From: Streptococcus sp.
GTDB lineage: Bacteria; Bacillota; Bacilli; Lactobacillales; Streptococcaceae
Assembly: GCF_030825805.1 (NCBI RefSeq)
Contig: NZ_JAPJPF010000034.1
Location: 1-20,751 of the forward strand
Length of the DNA: 20,751 bases
Direction: 5' to 3'
Of this stretch, positions 8,417 through 19,113 are shown one piece after another. The notes under the pieces were generated by a model. It had not been told where the DNA came from. It saw nothing but the letters and a program-made list of their open reading frames with translations, and ran no database searches. The position numbers and the translations under genes are program-made. Each line of letters begins with the position of its first letter. Within the stretch, counting starts at the first letter, position 1.

Positions 8417-9298
8417 TTAAGCTTTGTTTTCGCTACCAAATACGTCGATACGTTCTTCAACTGAAGCTGTGATTGCTTCGAATCCTGGTTTCAAGAATTT
8501 ACGTGGGTCGAAGAGTTTCTTCTTGTCGTATTCTGCTTCGTTTGCATCGTATTCACATACGAATTGACGAGTTGCGTTAGCGAATGCGATTTGGCACTCA
8601 GTGTTAACGTTAACTTTCGCAACACCAAGTTTGATAGCTGCTTGGATTTGCTCATCAGGGATACCTGAACCACCGTGCAATACGATTGGGAATCCTGGAA
8701 GAGCTTCTGTCAATTTCTTCAAGTGGTCAAGGTCAAGACCTTCCCAGTTTGCTGGGTATGGACCGTGGATGTTACCAATACCTGCTGCCAAGAAGTCGAT
8801 TCCTGTAGCAACCATTGCTTTAGCATCTTCGATTGGTGCCAATTCACCTTTACCAACGATACCGTCTTCTTCACCACCGATTGTACCAACTTCAGCCTCA
8901 ACTGAGATACCTTTAGCGTGAGCTTTTTCTACAACTTCTTTCGCCAATTTAAGGTTTTCTTCAACTGGAAGGTGTGATCCGTCGAACATGATTGAAGTGT
9001 AACCAACTTCGATACACTCAAGAGCATCTTCGTAGTGACCATGGTCAAGGTGGATTGCAACTGGTACAGTGATACCCATTGCTTCAACAAGGTTAGCGAT
9101 CATGTTGCGAGCTACTTTGTAACCACCCATGTATTTAGCAGCACCCATAGAAGTTTGGATCAAAACTGGAGCTTTTTTAGCTTCTGCTGCACGCAAGATA
9201 GCTTGAGTCCACTCAAGGTTGTTTGTGTTAAATCCACCAACTGCGTAACCATTGTCACGAGCTGCTTGGACAAATTTTTCTGCTGAAACGATTGCCAT
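8417..9298 (-). CDS. fba: Fructose-bisphosphate aldolase, class II
   Basis: Zinc-dependent glycolytic aldolase: fructose 1,6-bisphosphate to dihydroxyacetone phosphate plus glyceraldehyde 3-phosphate. The 293 residues start MAIVSAEKFVQAARDNGYA. The class II motif AIHLDHGHYEDA carries catalytic Asp85 and zinc ligand His86; the further zinc ligands are His178 (GNIHGP) and His208 (VLHGGSG). AGGAGG is 10 nt from the ATG. It forms a single transcription unit, with an extended -10 promoter and a strong terminator. Codon use looks highly optimised, as expected for an abundant glycolytic enzyme. Its position beside lac is notable because LacD, an unrelated class I enzyme, makes the same trioses. Confidence 0.98.
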   Translation of the reverse strand: MAIVSAEKFVQAARDNGYAVGGFNTNNLEWTQAILRAAEAKKAPVLIQTSMGAAKYMGGYKVARNMIANLVEAMGITVPVAIHLDHGHYEDALECIEVGYTSIMFDGSHLPVEENLKLAKEVVEKAHAKGISVEAEVGTIGGEEDGIVGKGELAPIEDAKAMVATGIDFLAAGIGNIHGPYPANWEGLDLDHLKKLTEALPGFPIVLHGGSGIPDEQIQAAIKLGVAKVNVNTECQIAFANATRQFVCEYDANEAEYDKKKLFDPRKFLKPGFEAITASVEERIDVFGSENKA

Positions 9299-9348
9299 TA
9301 GTTGTAGGCCTCCTCTTATTTTTTGTGGTTAAACCACTTACATTGTTT

Positions 9349-9357
9349 ATTTTATCA
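9349..9357 (-). promoter_or_regulatory. Candidate fba promoter (extended -10)
   Basis: -10 TAAAAT (9349-9354) with TG one base upstream (9356-9357). No convincing -35 is visible at 16-18 bp. The predicted leader of about 45 nt contains a 13-bp palindrome (9325-9337). Confidence 0.45.
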
Positions 9358-9392
9358 CTTTTTCATTGAAAATGCTAGCTTTTCCTGAACCT

Positions 9393-9406
9393 TTAAAGCG
9401 TTTTCT
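9393..9406. promoter_or_regulatory. Possible cre site upstream of the fba promoter
   Basis: TTAAAGCGTTTTCT on the plus strand, 12 of 14 matches by eye to the CcpA consensus with the central CG intact. It lies about 40 bp upstream of the -10. The role, activation or none, is uncertain. Confidence 0.3.
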
Positions 9407-9440
9407 TCTCTTTCAAGCATTCTTTCTGCTAAATGAACAA

Positions 9441-9465
9441 GAAAAAAGACAGCCGAAGCTGTCTT
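9441..9465 (-). terminator. tRNA-Leu terminator
   Basis: AAGACAGC, the tetraloop TTCG on the minus strand, then GCTGTCTT, followed by a T run. It lies 11 nt after the tRNA 3' end. A textbook intrinsic terminator. Confidence 0.9.
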
Positions 9466-9475
9466 GGTTATCTGA

Positions 9476-9561
9476 TGCGGAGAGAGGGACTTGAACCCTC
9501 ACGACCTAAAGCGGTCACAGGATCCTTAGTCCTGCGCGTCTGCCAATTCCGCCATCCCCGC
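9476..9561 (-). tRNA. tRNA-Leu, anticodon AAG
   Basis: 86-nt type II (long variable arm) tRNA. The acceptor GCGGGGA pairs with TCTCCGC (one G-U). The D-arm GGCGGAATTGGCAGACGC is typical of leucine tRNAs. The anticodon stem CAGGA/TCCTG encloses the loop CTAAGGA, with U33 and anticodon AAG (decodes CUU, and CUC/CUA if A34 becomes inosine). The T-arm GAGGGTTCAAGTCCCTC is intact, and the discriminator is A73 as required for leucine. The 3' CCA is not encoded (the next bases are TCA). It has its own consensus promoter and terminator. Confidence 0.95.
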
Positions 9562-9577
9562 GATTGAGTACCTTACT

Positions 9578-9606
9578 AGTATATCAATCTTCTACTTTCT
9601 TGTCAA
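9578..9606 (-). promoter_or_regulatory. tRNA-Leu promoter
   Basis: Perfect -35 TTGACA (9601-9606), a 17-bp spacer, and -10 TATACT (9578-9583), 16 bp before the mature tRNA 5' end. Typical of a strong stable-RNA promoter. Confidence 0.85.
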
Positions 9607-9725
9607 GATTTTTTTCAAACTTTTTTCAAAGTTTGCAGATTTTCCCAAATCAGGAAAAGCCTTAGCAGCTTCACTTGTTTCTCCTGTTCAAATGAGGACA
9701 CATCCCTATCACAGGAGGACTTCCT
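9607..9725. other. Spacer between the B3/B4 gene and the tRNA-Leu promoter
   Basis: Contains two A/T-rich inverted repeats (TTTTCC/GGAAAA and CAAACTTT/AAAGTTTG) but none with a clear T-run on the minus strand. The B3/B4 transcript may therefore read through into the tRNA-Leu gene and end at the tRNA terminator. Confidence 0.4.
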
Positions 9726-10421
9726 TTAAGGGACTGGAATTGTCTCACTGGGGGTAACCAGATATTTTTCAAATTCTAAATCAGGCATGCAAGAGGCCAA
9801 ATCTTCCCTGATCCGATCGAGTGCTTCCAAGCGCATCTCTACAGAGGTCGCTCGATTCCCCTGGATGATAAAGAGGGCATTGCGGGTAGTTTCCTCCATC
9901 TTATAGCGCTCACCATCTCTCACATCTAGCCAGGCCATAATACCCTCTTGATCTCGGTAGACCGGATCGGTTTCACTAACATGCTTTTCTGTTGATAAGA
10001 TGGGCAAAAAGGTATCCTCTCTTTGACTAATCGTAAACTCGATTGGTCCCTGTATCTTATCCAAATCATGCCCTCCGATGGCTAGAAAGGAACGAAGACA
10101 TTCAACATTATAAATATCAATTACACTATTGATCGTCGGAAGGAAGCCTCGACTTTGGATATTCTTAATCAAAGCAAGAATTGTCGGCGGGTTCTTCTTG
10201 ACACTACGCCCCACTTCCTTCAACAATTCCATATAGCCTTGTACAACTGCCTCCTCTTTCACCGAGCTGAGATCACAATTTAAGGCCCAGGCTTCCATCT
10301 CCTTCTTTTTATCTAGAAAAGTTGCAGACAAGGGAGCTTGCGGATCCACCTGTTTGGCCACTCCTATTACAACTGTCTCAATCCCCAAATCCACCAAACT
10401 TTGATCAAGTATCCAGTCCAT
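9726..10421 (-). CDS. Solo B3/B4 domain protein (PheRS-beta editing-domain-like)
   Basis: The 231-residue soluble protein resembles the free-standing B3/B4 family (COG3382 type), related to the tRNA-editing domain of the phenylalanyl-tRNA synthetase beta chain. Supporting segments are the central FLPTINSVIDIYNVECLRS (about 92-110), IGGHDLDKI, and the later WLDVRDGERYKMEETTRNALFIIQG (about 165-190; family pattern of a 'YR/D...T...' strand region). AAGGAGG is 8-9 nt before the ATG at 10421. It has its own promoter, and I see no clear terminator between it and the tRNA-Leu gene. By family it could act on mischarged tRNA or free amino-acid analogues, but the role is not established here. No signal peptide or membrane segment. 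Confidence 0.75.
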   Translation of the reverse strand: MDWILDQSLVDLGIETVVIGVAKQVDPQAPLSATFLDKKKEMEAWALNCDLSSVKEEAVVQGYMELLKEVGRSVKKNPPTILALIKNIQSRGFLPTINSVIDIYNVECLRSFLAIGGHDLDKIQGPIEFTISQREDTFLPILSTEKHVSETDPVYRDQEGIMAWLDVRDGERYKMEETTRNALFIIQGNRATSVEMRLEALDRIREDLASCMPDLEFEKYLVTPSETIPVP

Positions 10422-10462
10422 ATCCCCTTCCTCCTTCTGCGCTACGTCAGGCTTACACTCTT

Positions 10463-10491
10463 ATTATACTCCTCCTTGAAGCCTCCTTCAA
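10463..10491 (-). promoter_or_regulatory. Promoter of the B3/B4 gene with an overlapping inverted repeat
   Basis: -35 TTGAAG (10486-10491), a 17-bp spacer, and a perfect -10 TATAAT (10463-10468). The -35 overlaps an inverted repeat CTTGAA-N6-TTCAAG (10476-10493), which could be an operator. Confidence 0.72.
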
Positions 10492-10500
10492 GCAAAAAAA

Positions 10501-10530
10501 AAAACAAGGAACGAATTCCTTGTTTTTTTT
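10501..10530 (-). terminator. rpoE terminator (possibly bidirectional)
   Basis: AAAACAAGGAA pairs perfectly with TTCCTTGTTTT (10501-10511 with 10516-10526) around CGAA, flanked by A and T runs on both sides. It begins 3 bp after the rpoE stop codon. It terminates rpoE and insulates the B3/B4 promoter 10 bp further on. Confidence 0.9.
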
Positions 10531-10532
10531 GA

Positions 10533-11111
10533 TTATTCTTCTTCTTCGTAAGACTCTTCTTCGTCTTCTTCGTCACTTAACTCAACTTCTTCATCCAACT
10601 CATCTGGTGAGATTTCATTGATTTCAGCGTCATAGGCTTCCACTTCATCCTTCTCATCTTCTGGGTTTTCATCATCGTAAGTAAGCGCTGGATCTGCTTC
10701 GTAGACATCTTCGTCTTCTGGATCATCCGCATTGTAATCAATCGCGTCTTCGTCGCCATCCATAAAGGCATTGACGCGTTTTTTCTTACGTTTCTTAGGC
10801 TCTTCGTCTTCATCTGTTTCTTCAAGAGCGATGATTTCTTCATCTACCTCATCGATCGCATACCATGAGCGAAGTCCCCATTTGTTGTCTCCTAGTGGGA
10901 TAAAGCTTCCGTCCACATTTAATTCTGTATAGAACAAGGGAAGAGCTTCACGAATTTCACTGTTTGATTTTTCGAGGTAGTTTTGAATTTCATTGACCAG
11001 GTCATTGAAATACATTTCATGATCACGGCCACGTGACTCTAAGATCGCACGGGCTACTTCAATCATTGAAAGTTCACTTTTTTCTTGTCCAGCAAATACT
11101 TCTAATTCCAA
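10533..11111 (-). CDS. rpoE: DNA-directed RNA polymerase delta subunit
   Basis: Accessory subunit of Gram-positive RNA polymerase that speeds recycling and lowers non-specific DNA binding. The 192 residues show two parts: an N-terminal winged-helix HARE-type domain (about 1-90, with [19 protein letters not shown] and [11 protein letters not shown]) and a very acidic, probably disordered tail from about residue 95 to the end, rich in Asp/Glu with a short KKRKKKR basic patch near 108-114. The start codon is TTG at 11111, with GGAG 7 nt upstream; no better ATG exists until well inside the domain. The name rpoE here is the Gram-positive delta subunit, unrelated to the E. coli sigma-E. Monocistronic. 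Confidence 0.97.
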   Translation of the reverse strand: MELEVFAGQEKSELSMIEVARAILESRGRDHEMYFNDLVNEIQNYLEKSNSEIREALPLFYTELNVDGSFIPLGDNKWGLRSWYAIDEVDEEIIALEETDEDEEPKKRKKKRVNAFMDGDEDAIDYNADDPEDEDVYEADPALTYDDENPEDEKDEVEAYDAEINEISPDELDEEVELSDEEDEEESYEEEE

Positions 11112-11201
11112 GGTAGATCTCCTTCATTTTTATCTCAAGGCAACACTCTTTTCATTAAAAAAGAGGATACCCCTAGAATACATCATTTATCGTTACACTC
11201 T

Positions 11202-11230
11202 ATTGTACGATAATTTTCCCCTTTCGTCAA
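11202..11230 (-). promoter_or_regulatory. rpoE promoter
   Basis: -35 TTGACG (11225-11230), a 17-bp spacer, and -10 TACAAT (11202-11207). It gives a leader of about 80-85 nt before the TTG start. I see no clear riboswitch in that leader. Confidence 0.75.
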
Positions 11231-11247
11231 AGGAAAATTCCGCGCCA

Positions 11248-11294
11248 ATAAGAAGAGAAAAGCCGGGACACATGGCCTCAGCTTTTCTTCTTAT
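11248..11294 (-). terminator. tig terminator-like hairpin
   Basis: The arms ATAAGAAGAAAAGC and GCTTTTCTCTTCTTAT pair with a 2-nt bulge around a 17-nt loop. The T tract is interrupted (TTTTCTCTTCTTATT), so termination may be partial, with read-through into rpoE possible. A second small hairpin (TTCCATC/GATGGAA, 11302-11317) lies between it and the tig stop. Confidence 0.55.
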
Positions 11295-11328
11295 AACTTG
11301 TTTCCATCAAGATGGAAGATCGTCTTTT

Positions 11329-12612
11329 TTATTTTACTTTTGCAGTGCTTGTGATCACTTCAACAGCTTTCTTCACAGCAATATCGTGTTTCAACATTTC
11401 TGGTGAAAGCAAGCTACGAACTTGTTCAACTGGCATGTTGTAGTCTGCTGCCAATTGTTCGATTTCTGCAGTTACTTCTTCGTCAGTTGCTTCGAAGCCT
11501 TCTGCTTTAGCAACCGCTTCTACGACAAGGTTTGTCTTAGTACGTGCTGCTGCATCTGCTTCATATTGTTTGTGAAGATCTTCTTGAGTTGTACCAGTGA
11601 TTTGGAAATACATGTCTGGAGAGATTCCTTGACGTTGCATGTTTCCTAGGAATTCATTGACAGCACGGTGTACTTCTTCGTGGATCATTTCTTCTGGAAG
11701 GTCAACGATTTCTGCATTTTCTACTGCAAGGTCAATCGCTGCTGACTCAACTGCGTCTTTGTAAGCTTCTTCTTTCGCTTCAGCCAACTCTTTGCGATAT
11801 TTTTCTTTCAATTCAGCAAGAGTTTCAACTTCTTCATCGATGTCTTTTGCCAATTCATCGTCAAGAGCTGGTACTTCTTTTGCTTTTACCTCGTGGATGG
11901 TTGTCACGAATTTTGCTTCTTTACCTGCAAGGTCAGTTGCTTGGTAGTTTTCTGGGAAAGTTACGATGACATCAACTGTTTCACCAGCTGAGTGTCCAAC
12001 CAATTGGTCTTCGAAACCTGGGATGAATTGACCTGAACCAAGTCCAAGTGAGAAGTTATCTCCTTTTCCTCCGTCAAACTCAACACCGTCAACAGAACCT
12101 ACAAAGTCGATCACAACAGTATCACCTTCAGCTGCTGGTCCTTCTTTGATTACCAATTCAGCCAAGTTGTTGCGTTCGCGTTCGATACGTGCATCTACAT
12201 CTTCATCTGTTACTTCTTTAGAAACTTCTACAGATACTTCAAGGTCTTTGTAAGCACCCAATTTTACTTCTGGTTTTGTAACAACATTTGCTGTCAATGT
12301 CCAATCTTGACCTTTTTCCATTGATACAACGTCAAAAGTTGGTTGAGCAACCACTTCAAGACCTGCTTCTTTTACTGCTGCTTCATAAGCTGCTGGAAGA
12401 AGATCGTTCAAAGCATCTTGATAAAGTGATTCTTCACCAAAACGTTGGTTGAAGATCGGACGTGGAAGGTGACCTTTACGGAATCCTGGTACGTTCAAGT
12501 TTTTCTTAACAGACTCAAACACGCGGTCTAAAGCTGGTTTAATTTGGTCTTGACTGATGGTAAAAGTCAATACTCCGCGGTTTGTTTCTTTGTTTTCAAA
12601 TGATACAGACAT
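11329..12612 (-). CDS. tig: Trigger factor, ribosome-associated chaperone and peptidyl-prolyl isomerase
   Basis: Binds at the ribosome exit tunnel and helps nascent chains fold. The 427 residues match the family. The N-terminal ribosome-binding domain holds the signature [10 protein letters not shown] (41-50). The FKBP-like isomerase domain runs about 163-245 ([20 protein letters not shown], then [15 protein letters not shown]), and a helical chaperone domain fills the C-terminus. The ATG at 12612 follows AAGGAGAG. It is a single-gene unit with its own promoter about 40 bp upstream. Codon use is biased as in other highly expressed genes. In streptococci this protein is also called RopA. Confidence 0.98.
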   Translation of the reverse strand: MSVSFENKETNRGVLTFTISQDQIKPALDRVFESVKKNLNVPGFRKGHLPRPIFNQRFGEESLYQDALNDLLPAAYEAAVKEAGLEVVAQPTFDVVSMEKGQDWTLTANVVTKPEVKLGAYKDLEVSVEVSKEVTDEDVDARIERERNNLAELVIKEGPAAEGDTVVIDFVGSVDGVEFDGGKGDNFSLGLGSGQFIPGFEDQLVGHSAGETVDVIVTFPENYQATDLAGKEAKFVTTIHEVKAKEVPALDDELAKDIDEEVETLAELKEKYRKELAEAKEEAYKDAVESAAIDLAVENAEIVDLPEEMIHEEVHRAVNEFLGNMQRQGISPDMYFQITGTTQEDLHKQYEADAAARTKTNLVVEAVAKAEGFEATDEEVTAEIEQLAADYNMPVEQVRSLLSPEMLKHDIAVKKAVEVITSTAKVK

Positions 12613-12649
12613 TCTGTCTCTCCTTAAAATAATATAGTCATTCCTAATA

Positions 12650-12677
12650 ATTTTACCATAAAACTTCGAAAATGCAA
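12650..12677 (-). promoter_or_regulatory. tig promoter
   Basis: -35 TTGCAT (12672-12677), a 16-bp spacer ending in TGG, and -10 TAAAAT (12650-12655): an extended -10 promoter. The leader is about 30 nt. Confidence 0.65.
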
Positions 12678-12792
12678 GTTTTTGGGCATCTTGGTTTTGT
12701 GGAAACTGCTTCTTTTTAGAGGAATTTTATAGTGGTTTCTAAAGACCAAAAGATTTAAAATTTCTTTCCTATCTCAAAAATTGTCCCGGAAT

Positions 12793-12824
12793 AAAAAAAA
12801 ACTAGTCCGTGCCTGAACTAGTTT
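12793..12824 (-). terminator. Terminator of the truA cluster
   Basis: AAACTAGT and ACTAGTTT arms around a 10-nt G/C-rich loop, followed on the minus strand by eight T. It lies about 10 nt after the UPF0340 stop and marks the end of the four-gene unit that begins at truA. Confidence 0.85.
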
Positions 12825-12832
12825 CCTTCCTA

Positions 12833-13396
12833 TTAGGACTTCCGAAGCGGGTCTTCCTGGTAAGTAGCACGCGCCCCACCGATCAACTTTGGACGACTGG
12901 CTAGAGCCGTCACATGAGCGCCACCCAGTTCTTTCAAGATAGGGCGAACGGGTACTTGCACATGCTTGACATGCATCCCGATAGAAGTATCCCCAATGTC
13001 CAAACCAGCCTGAGCTGTGATGTATTCCACTTCAACAGGGTCTTTCATATAACCGAAGGCTGCCAACTGTCCGGCACCCCCCGCATGGAGGCTCGGTAGC
13101 ACATTGACGATTTCTAAGTCTTTCTTCTCTGCTAGTTCACGTTCGACCACCAGAGCGCGGTTAAGATGCTCACATCCTTGGACAGCTAAGTAAATCCCTT
13201 TGGGAATTAGGGTATCCAGGATGGTTTTTACAATGGCTTGCCCAATCTCCAGGCTTGAGTTCTTCCCGATACTTGCGCCAGCGACTTCACTGGTGGACAG
13301 GCCTAATACGAGGATTTGTCCCTGATGCAGATTGGCCTTGGATAATAGATCCAGCAAGATCTCTTGGGTTTCTCTTTTTAATTGCTCTAACTCCAT
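12833..13396 (-). CDS. UPF0340 / TIGR01440 family protein of unknown function
   Basis: 187 residues, matching the conserved Gram-positive UPF0340 (YwlG-like) family in length and in recognisable stretches: [20 protein letters not shown] (about 29-48), [15 protein letters not shown] (71-85), [12 protein letters not shown], and [17 protein letters not shown] (about 137-153). A conserved Cys-Glu-His (CEH, 75-77) and later His residues could form a metal or catalytic site, but no function is established. No membrane segment or signal. It begins 3 bp after the S-component stop and is the last gene of the truA cluster. Its constant companionship with a pyridoxal kinase here is suggestive only. Confidence 0.85.
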   Translation of the reverse strand: MELEQLKRETQEILLDLLSKANLHQGQILVLGLSTSEVAGASIGKNSSLEIGQAIVKTILDTLIPKGIYLAVQGCEHLNRALVVERELAEKKDLEIVNVLPSLHAGGAGQLAAFGYMKDPVEVEYITAQAGLDIGDTSIGMHVKHVQVPVRPILKELGGAHVTALASRPKLIGGARATYQEDPLRKS

Positions 13397-13399
13397 CTT

Positions 13400-13870
13400 C
13401 TAATTTCCCTTCTTTGGTAAGAAATGATACAGAGCATATCCCAGAGCCATCCCAACGAAGTTTTGAACCAGATTATGAGGAACCTCTTCAATGGCCGCTA
13501 CCCAGGTATTTCCTAAAAAGAGTGCTGAAGCTAGGGCATAACCACCTACCATGATAACCGTTCCTAGAAGCAGACCGATGTAACGGGCTTTTCCTTTAAA
13601 GCCAGCAAAATAGCCTTGAGCTCCGTGAAACAAGAGACTAAAGAACATCCATTGAGGATAGCCAGAGAGGAGGTCCAAGAGAAAGGCACCAAGACCACCG
13701 ACCACTGCTCCTTCTTTGCGTCCCAGATAAAAGGCAGTAAAGTAGACACCTAGATCCAGCAAGGTCACCATCCCGGTAGGAGTTGGCAACTTAGTATAAT
13801 AGCCTAGTACAACTGTCAAGGCGGTTAAAATGGCTAAATGCGCGATTACTTGGGTCCGTTTATTGGTCAT
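13400..13870 (-). CDS. ECF transporter substrate-binding (S) component, probably vitamin B6-type
   Basis: 156-residue integral membrane protein with about six hydrophobic segments (roughly 8-24, 33-50, 55-70, 74-90, 97-118 and 133-151). This matches the S components of energy-coupling factor transporters, which bind the vitamin and borrow a shared EcfA/A'/T motor encoded elsewhere. No ATPase or T subunit is in this window. Its start overlaps the preceding kinase gene by 11 bp, so the two are translationally coupled and the substrate is probably that of the kinase: pyridoxine or pyridoxal (PdxU-like). Hydroxymethylpyrimidine (HmpT-like) remains the alternative. Family confidence is good, substrate confidence moderate. 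Confidence 0.82.
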   Translation of the reverse strand: MTNKRTQVIAHLAILTALTVVLGYYTKLPTPTGMVTLLDLGVYFTAFYLGRKEGAVVGGLGAFLLDLLSGYPQWMFFSLLFHGAQGYFAGFKGKARYIGLLLGTVIMVGGYALASALFLGNTWVAAIEEVPHNLVQNFVGMALGYALYHFLPKKGN

Positions 13871-14621
13871 ATTGAACTACTCCATATTGATCTGATTTTT
13901 GAATGGCTTGGTAGACAAAGTCTTTAGAGGCTTTGACAGCTTCTAAGGTTGCCTTCCCTTGGACTAACTGGCTTGCTATGCTAGAGGCAAAGGTACAACC
14001 AGCTCCTGTATTATTCTTTTCTAAAACGTCTTCTTCGAAGATGGTAAAGGCTTGGCCGTCATAAAAAACATCGATGGCTTTTTCCTTGTTGAGGCGATTG
14101 CCCCCTTTGACCACGACAGTCGCTGCTCCCAATTCATGGAGCTTACGAGCAGCCTCTTTCATATCATCGAGCGATTGAATCTTACTTTGAGTCAAGATCT
14201 CAGCTTCTGGTAAGTTTGGCGTGATGATGGTCACATAAGGGAAGAACTTGATCAATTCGTCTCGAAGGGCTGATACTTCCACGTCATGGGTTTCCTTGCA
14301 GACCAAGACAGGGTCTAGTACCACAGGAATCTCCGCATGGGCTTTGACATAGTCCAAGGCTAAGTCTGCCACTTGGACATTTGGCAAGAGGCCGAGTTTA
14401 ATAGCAGAGAAAGGAACATCCTTGAGAGAGTTGAGCTGTTGAGCAAAGGTCGTCGGATCCACCGGAATCACTTCAAAACCGTGCTCCGTCATAGCGGTCA
14501 AACAAGTCACTGCTACAAAGCCATGCTGTTTGTTGGTTGTATAGGTGGCCAGGTCAGCGTGAAGACCTCCCCCACTAAAAATATCATTTCCTGAAATAGC
14601 TAGAATCAATTCATTACTCAT
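13860..14621 (-). CDS. pdxK: Pyridoxal/pyridoxine kinase of the ThiD-like type
   Basis: Ribokinase-fold vitamin kinase, 253 residues. Visible motifs are the N-terminal [15 protein letters not shown] (10-24; the equivalent of the ThiD SGGAG-ADL loop), [12 protein letters not shown] (102-113), and [15 protein letters not shown] (203-217) with the anion-hole GAGC. Two cysteines, Cys108 in VLVCK and Cys209 in GAGC, sit where ThiD-like pyridoxal kinases (described in Bacillus subtilis and Staphylococcus aureus) have their lid and active-site cysteines; true HMP kinases usually have a different residue after DPVMV. I therefore favour PdxK over ThiD. The gene overlaps truA by 8 bp and the S-component gene by 11 bp, a tightly coupled salvage pair. 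Confidence 0.85.
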   Translation of the reverse strand: MSNELILAISGNDIFSGGGLHADLATYTTNKQHGFVAVTCLTAMTEHGFEVIPVDPTTFAQQLNSLKDVPFSAIKLGLLPNVQVADLALDYVKAHAEIPVVLDPVLVCKETHDVEVSALRDELIKFFPYVTIITPNLPEAEILTQSKIQSLDDMKEAARKLHELGAATVVVKGGNRLNKEKAIDVFYDGQAFTIFEEDVLEKNNTGAGCTFASSIASQLVQGKATLEAVKASKDFVYQAIQKSDQYGVVQYDQ

Positions 14622-15360
14622 ACCGAATCTCCTTTAAATATAAGCCATTTGGCGCTGCTGTAGGACCTGCTAGATTGCGGTCCTTTTTTTCTAAAATCAA
14701 GTCAATTTGCTCCACCGGCATTCGTCCATTGCCAATCTTTAGCAAGGTTCCCACCATATTGCGGATTTGCTTGTAGAGAAAGCCATTACCTGAAAAGGTA
14801 AAGAGAAGGCGATGATTTGCCGCGTCCTCAACCAAGCGAGCCTCTGTAATCGTGCGAACCTTGTCTTCCACACTGGTACCCGAAGCAGTAAATCCAGTGA
14901 AATCATGGGTCCCCTCCAACTTTTGGATGGCTGCTTGCATCTTGGCCACATCCAAGGGGTAGGGATAGTGGGTGGCATAGTGGCGCATCATGGGGTTCTT
15001 GGGGCGACCATAATCCACGATGAATTCGTAAGTCTTGCTGTGCTTCTTGTAACGTGAGTGAAAGTCATCTGCTACTTGCTCCACCCGGATGAAATCAATA
15101 TCCTCTGGGGTCTGGGTATCGAGGGCAAAGCGGAGCTTCTCCTCATCCCGTGGCTGAGGGAGATCAAAATGGATGACCTGCCCAAGGGCATGGACGCCTG
15201 CATCCGTCCGGCCCGCGCCATGGATGGTCACGGGATTTCCTTGATTCAGACGCATTAAGGTCTTCTCGATTTCTTCTTGTACACTACGCGCATGCGGTTG
15301 GCGTTGGAAACCTGCAAATAGCGTTCCATCGTAAGAAATAGTTGCTTTGTATCGTGTCAT
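14614..15360 (-). CDS. truA: tRNA pseudouridine synthase A
   Basis: Isomerises uridine to pseudouridine at positions 38-40 of the anticodon arm. The 248 residues start [21 protein letters not shown]. The catalytic aspartate is Asp53 in the family signature [14 protein letters not shown] (48-61). Later family blocks are also present: [26 protein letters not shown] and [16 protein letters not shown]. The ATG at 15360 has no Shine-Dalgarno, and a -10 box ends only 6 nt before it, so the mRNA may be leaderless. It is the first gene of a cluster overlapping into pdxK. Identification is firm. Confidence 0.97.
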   Translation of the reverse strand: MTRYKATISYDGTLFAGFQRQPHARSVQEEIEKTLMRLNQGNPVTIHGAGRTDAGVHALGQVIHFDLPQPRDEEKLRFALDTQTPEDIDFIRVEQVADDFHSRYKKHSKTYEFIVDYGRPKNPMMRHYATHYPYPLDVAKMQAAIQKLEGTHDFTGFTASGTSVEDKVRTITEARLVEDAANHRLLFTFSGNGFLYKQIRNMVGTLLKIGNGRMPVEQIDLILEKKDRNLAGPTAAPNGLYLKEIRYE

Positions 15361-15366
15361 GTTTTT

Positions 15367-15395
15367 ATTTTATCAAGTTCATCCAAGCTGAACAA
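15367..15395 (-). promoter_or_regulatory. truA cluster promoter, placing the start at or next to the ATG
   Basis: -35 TTGTTC (15390-15395), a 17-bp spacer, and -10 TAAAAT (15367-15372). Only six bases (AAAAAC) separate the -10 from the truA ATG, so transcription would begin about at the A of the start codon. No other good promoter lies between here and the strH terminator. Confidence 0.65.
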
Positions 15396-15435
15396 GGCAG
15401 AAAAGCCATGACTGTCCGGGTACAGTTTTGAAGTC

Positions 15436-15491
15436 AAAAAAAGAACCAAGTCTTTCCTTTTCCATCTCTGGAAAATAGAAAAACTTAGTTC
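15436..15491 (-). terminator. strH terminator
   Basis: Long hairpin in which short perfect blocks (GAAC/GTTC, AAGT/ACTT, TTTC/GAAA, TTTTCC/GGAAAA) alternate with single mismatches around an AGAGAT loop, followed by seven T on the minus strand. It lies 14 bp after the strH stop. Confidence 0.9.
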
Positions 15492-15505
15492 AATCGGGGG
15501 GCTGA

Positions 15506-19081
<3,576 letters not shown>

Positions 19082-19096
19082 CTAAAATTTGTTTTG

Positions 19097-19110
19097 TGTA
19101 AACGCTTACT
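19097..19110. promoter_or_regulatory. cre (CcpA-binding) site at the strH start
   Basis: TGTAAACGCTTACT, one mismatch from the ideal catabolite-responsive element, with the central CG. It begins 3 bp past the -10 box and so covers the predicted +1 of strH. CcpA bound here would repress transcription when preferred sugars are plentiful. Confidence 0.82.
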
Positions 19111-19113
19111 TCC

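Noticed and set aside
10577..10843. Met/Lys-rich minus-strand frame inside rpoE
   Set aside because: It is a frame shift of the GA-rich acidic tail of RpoE and has no independent support.
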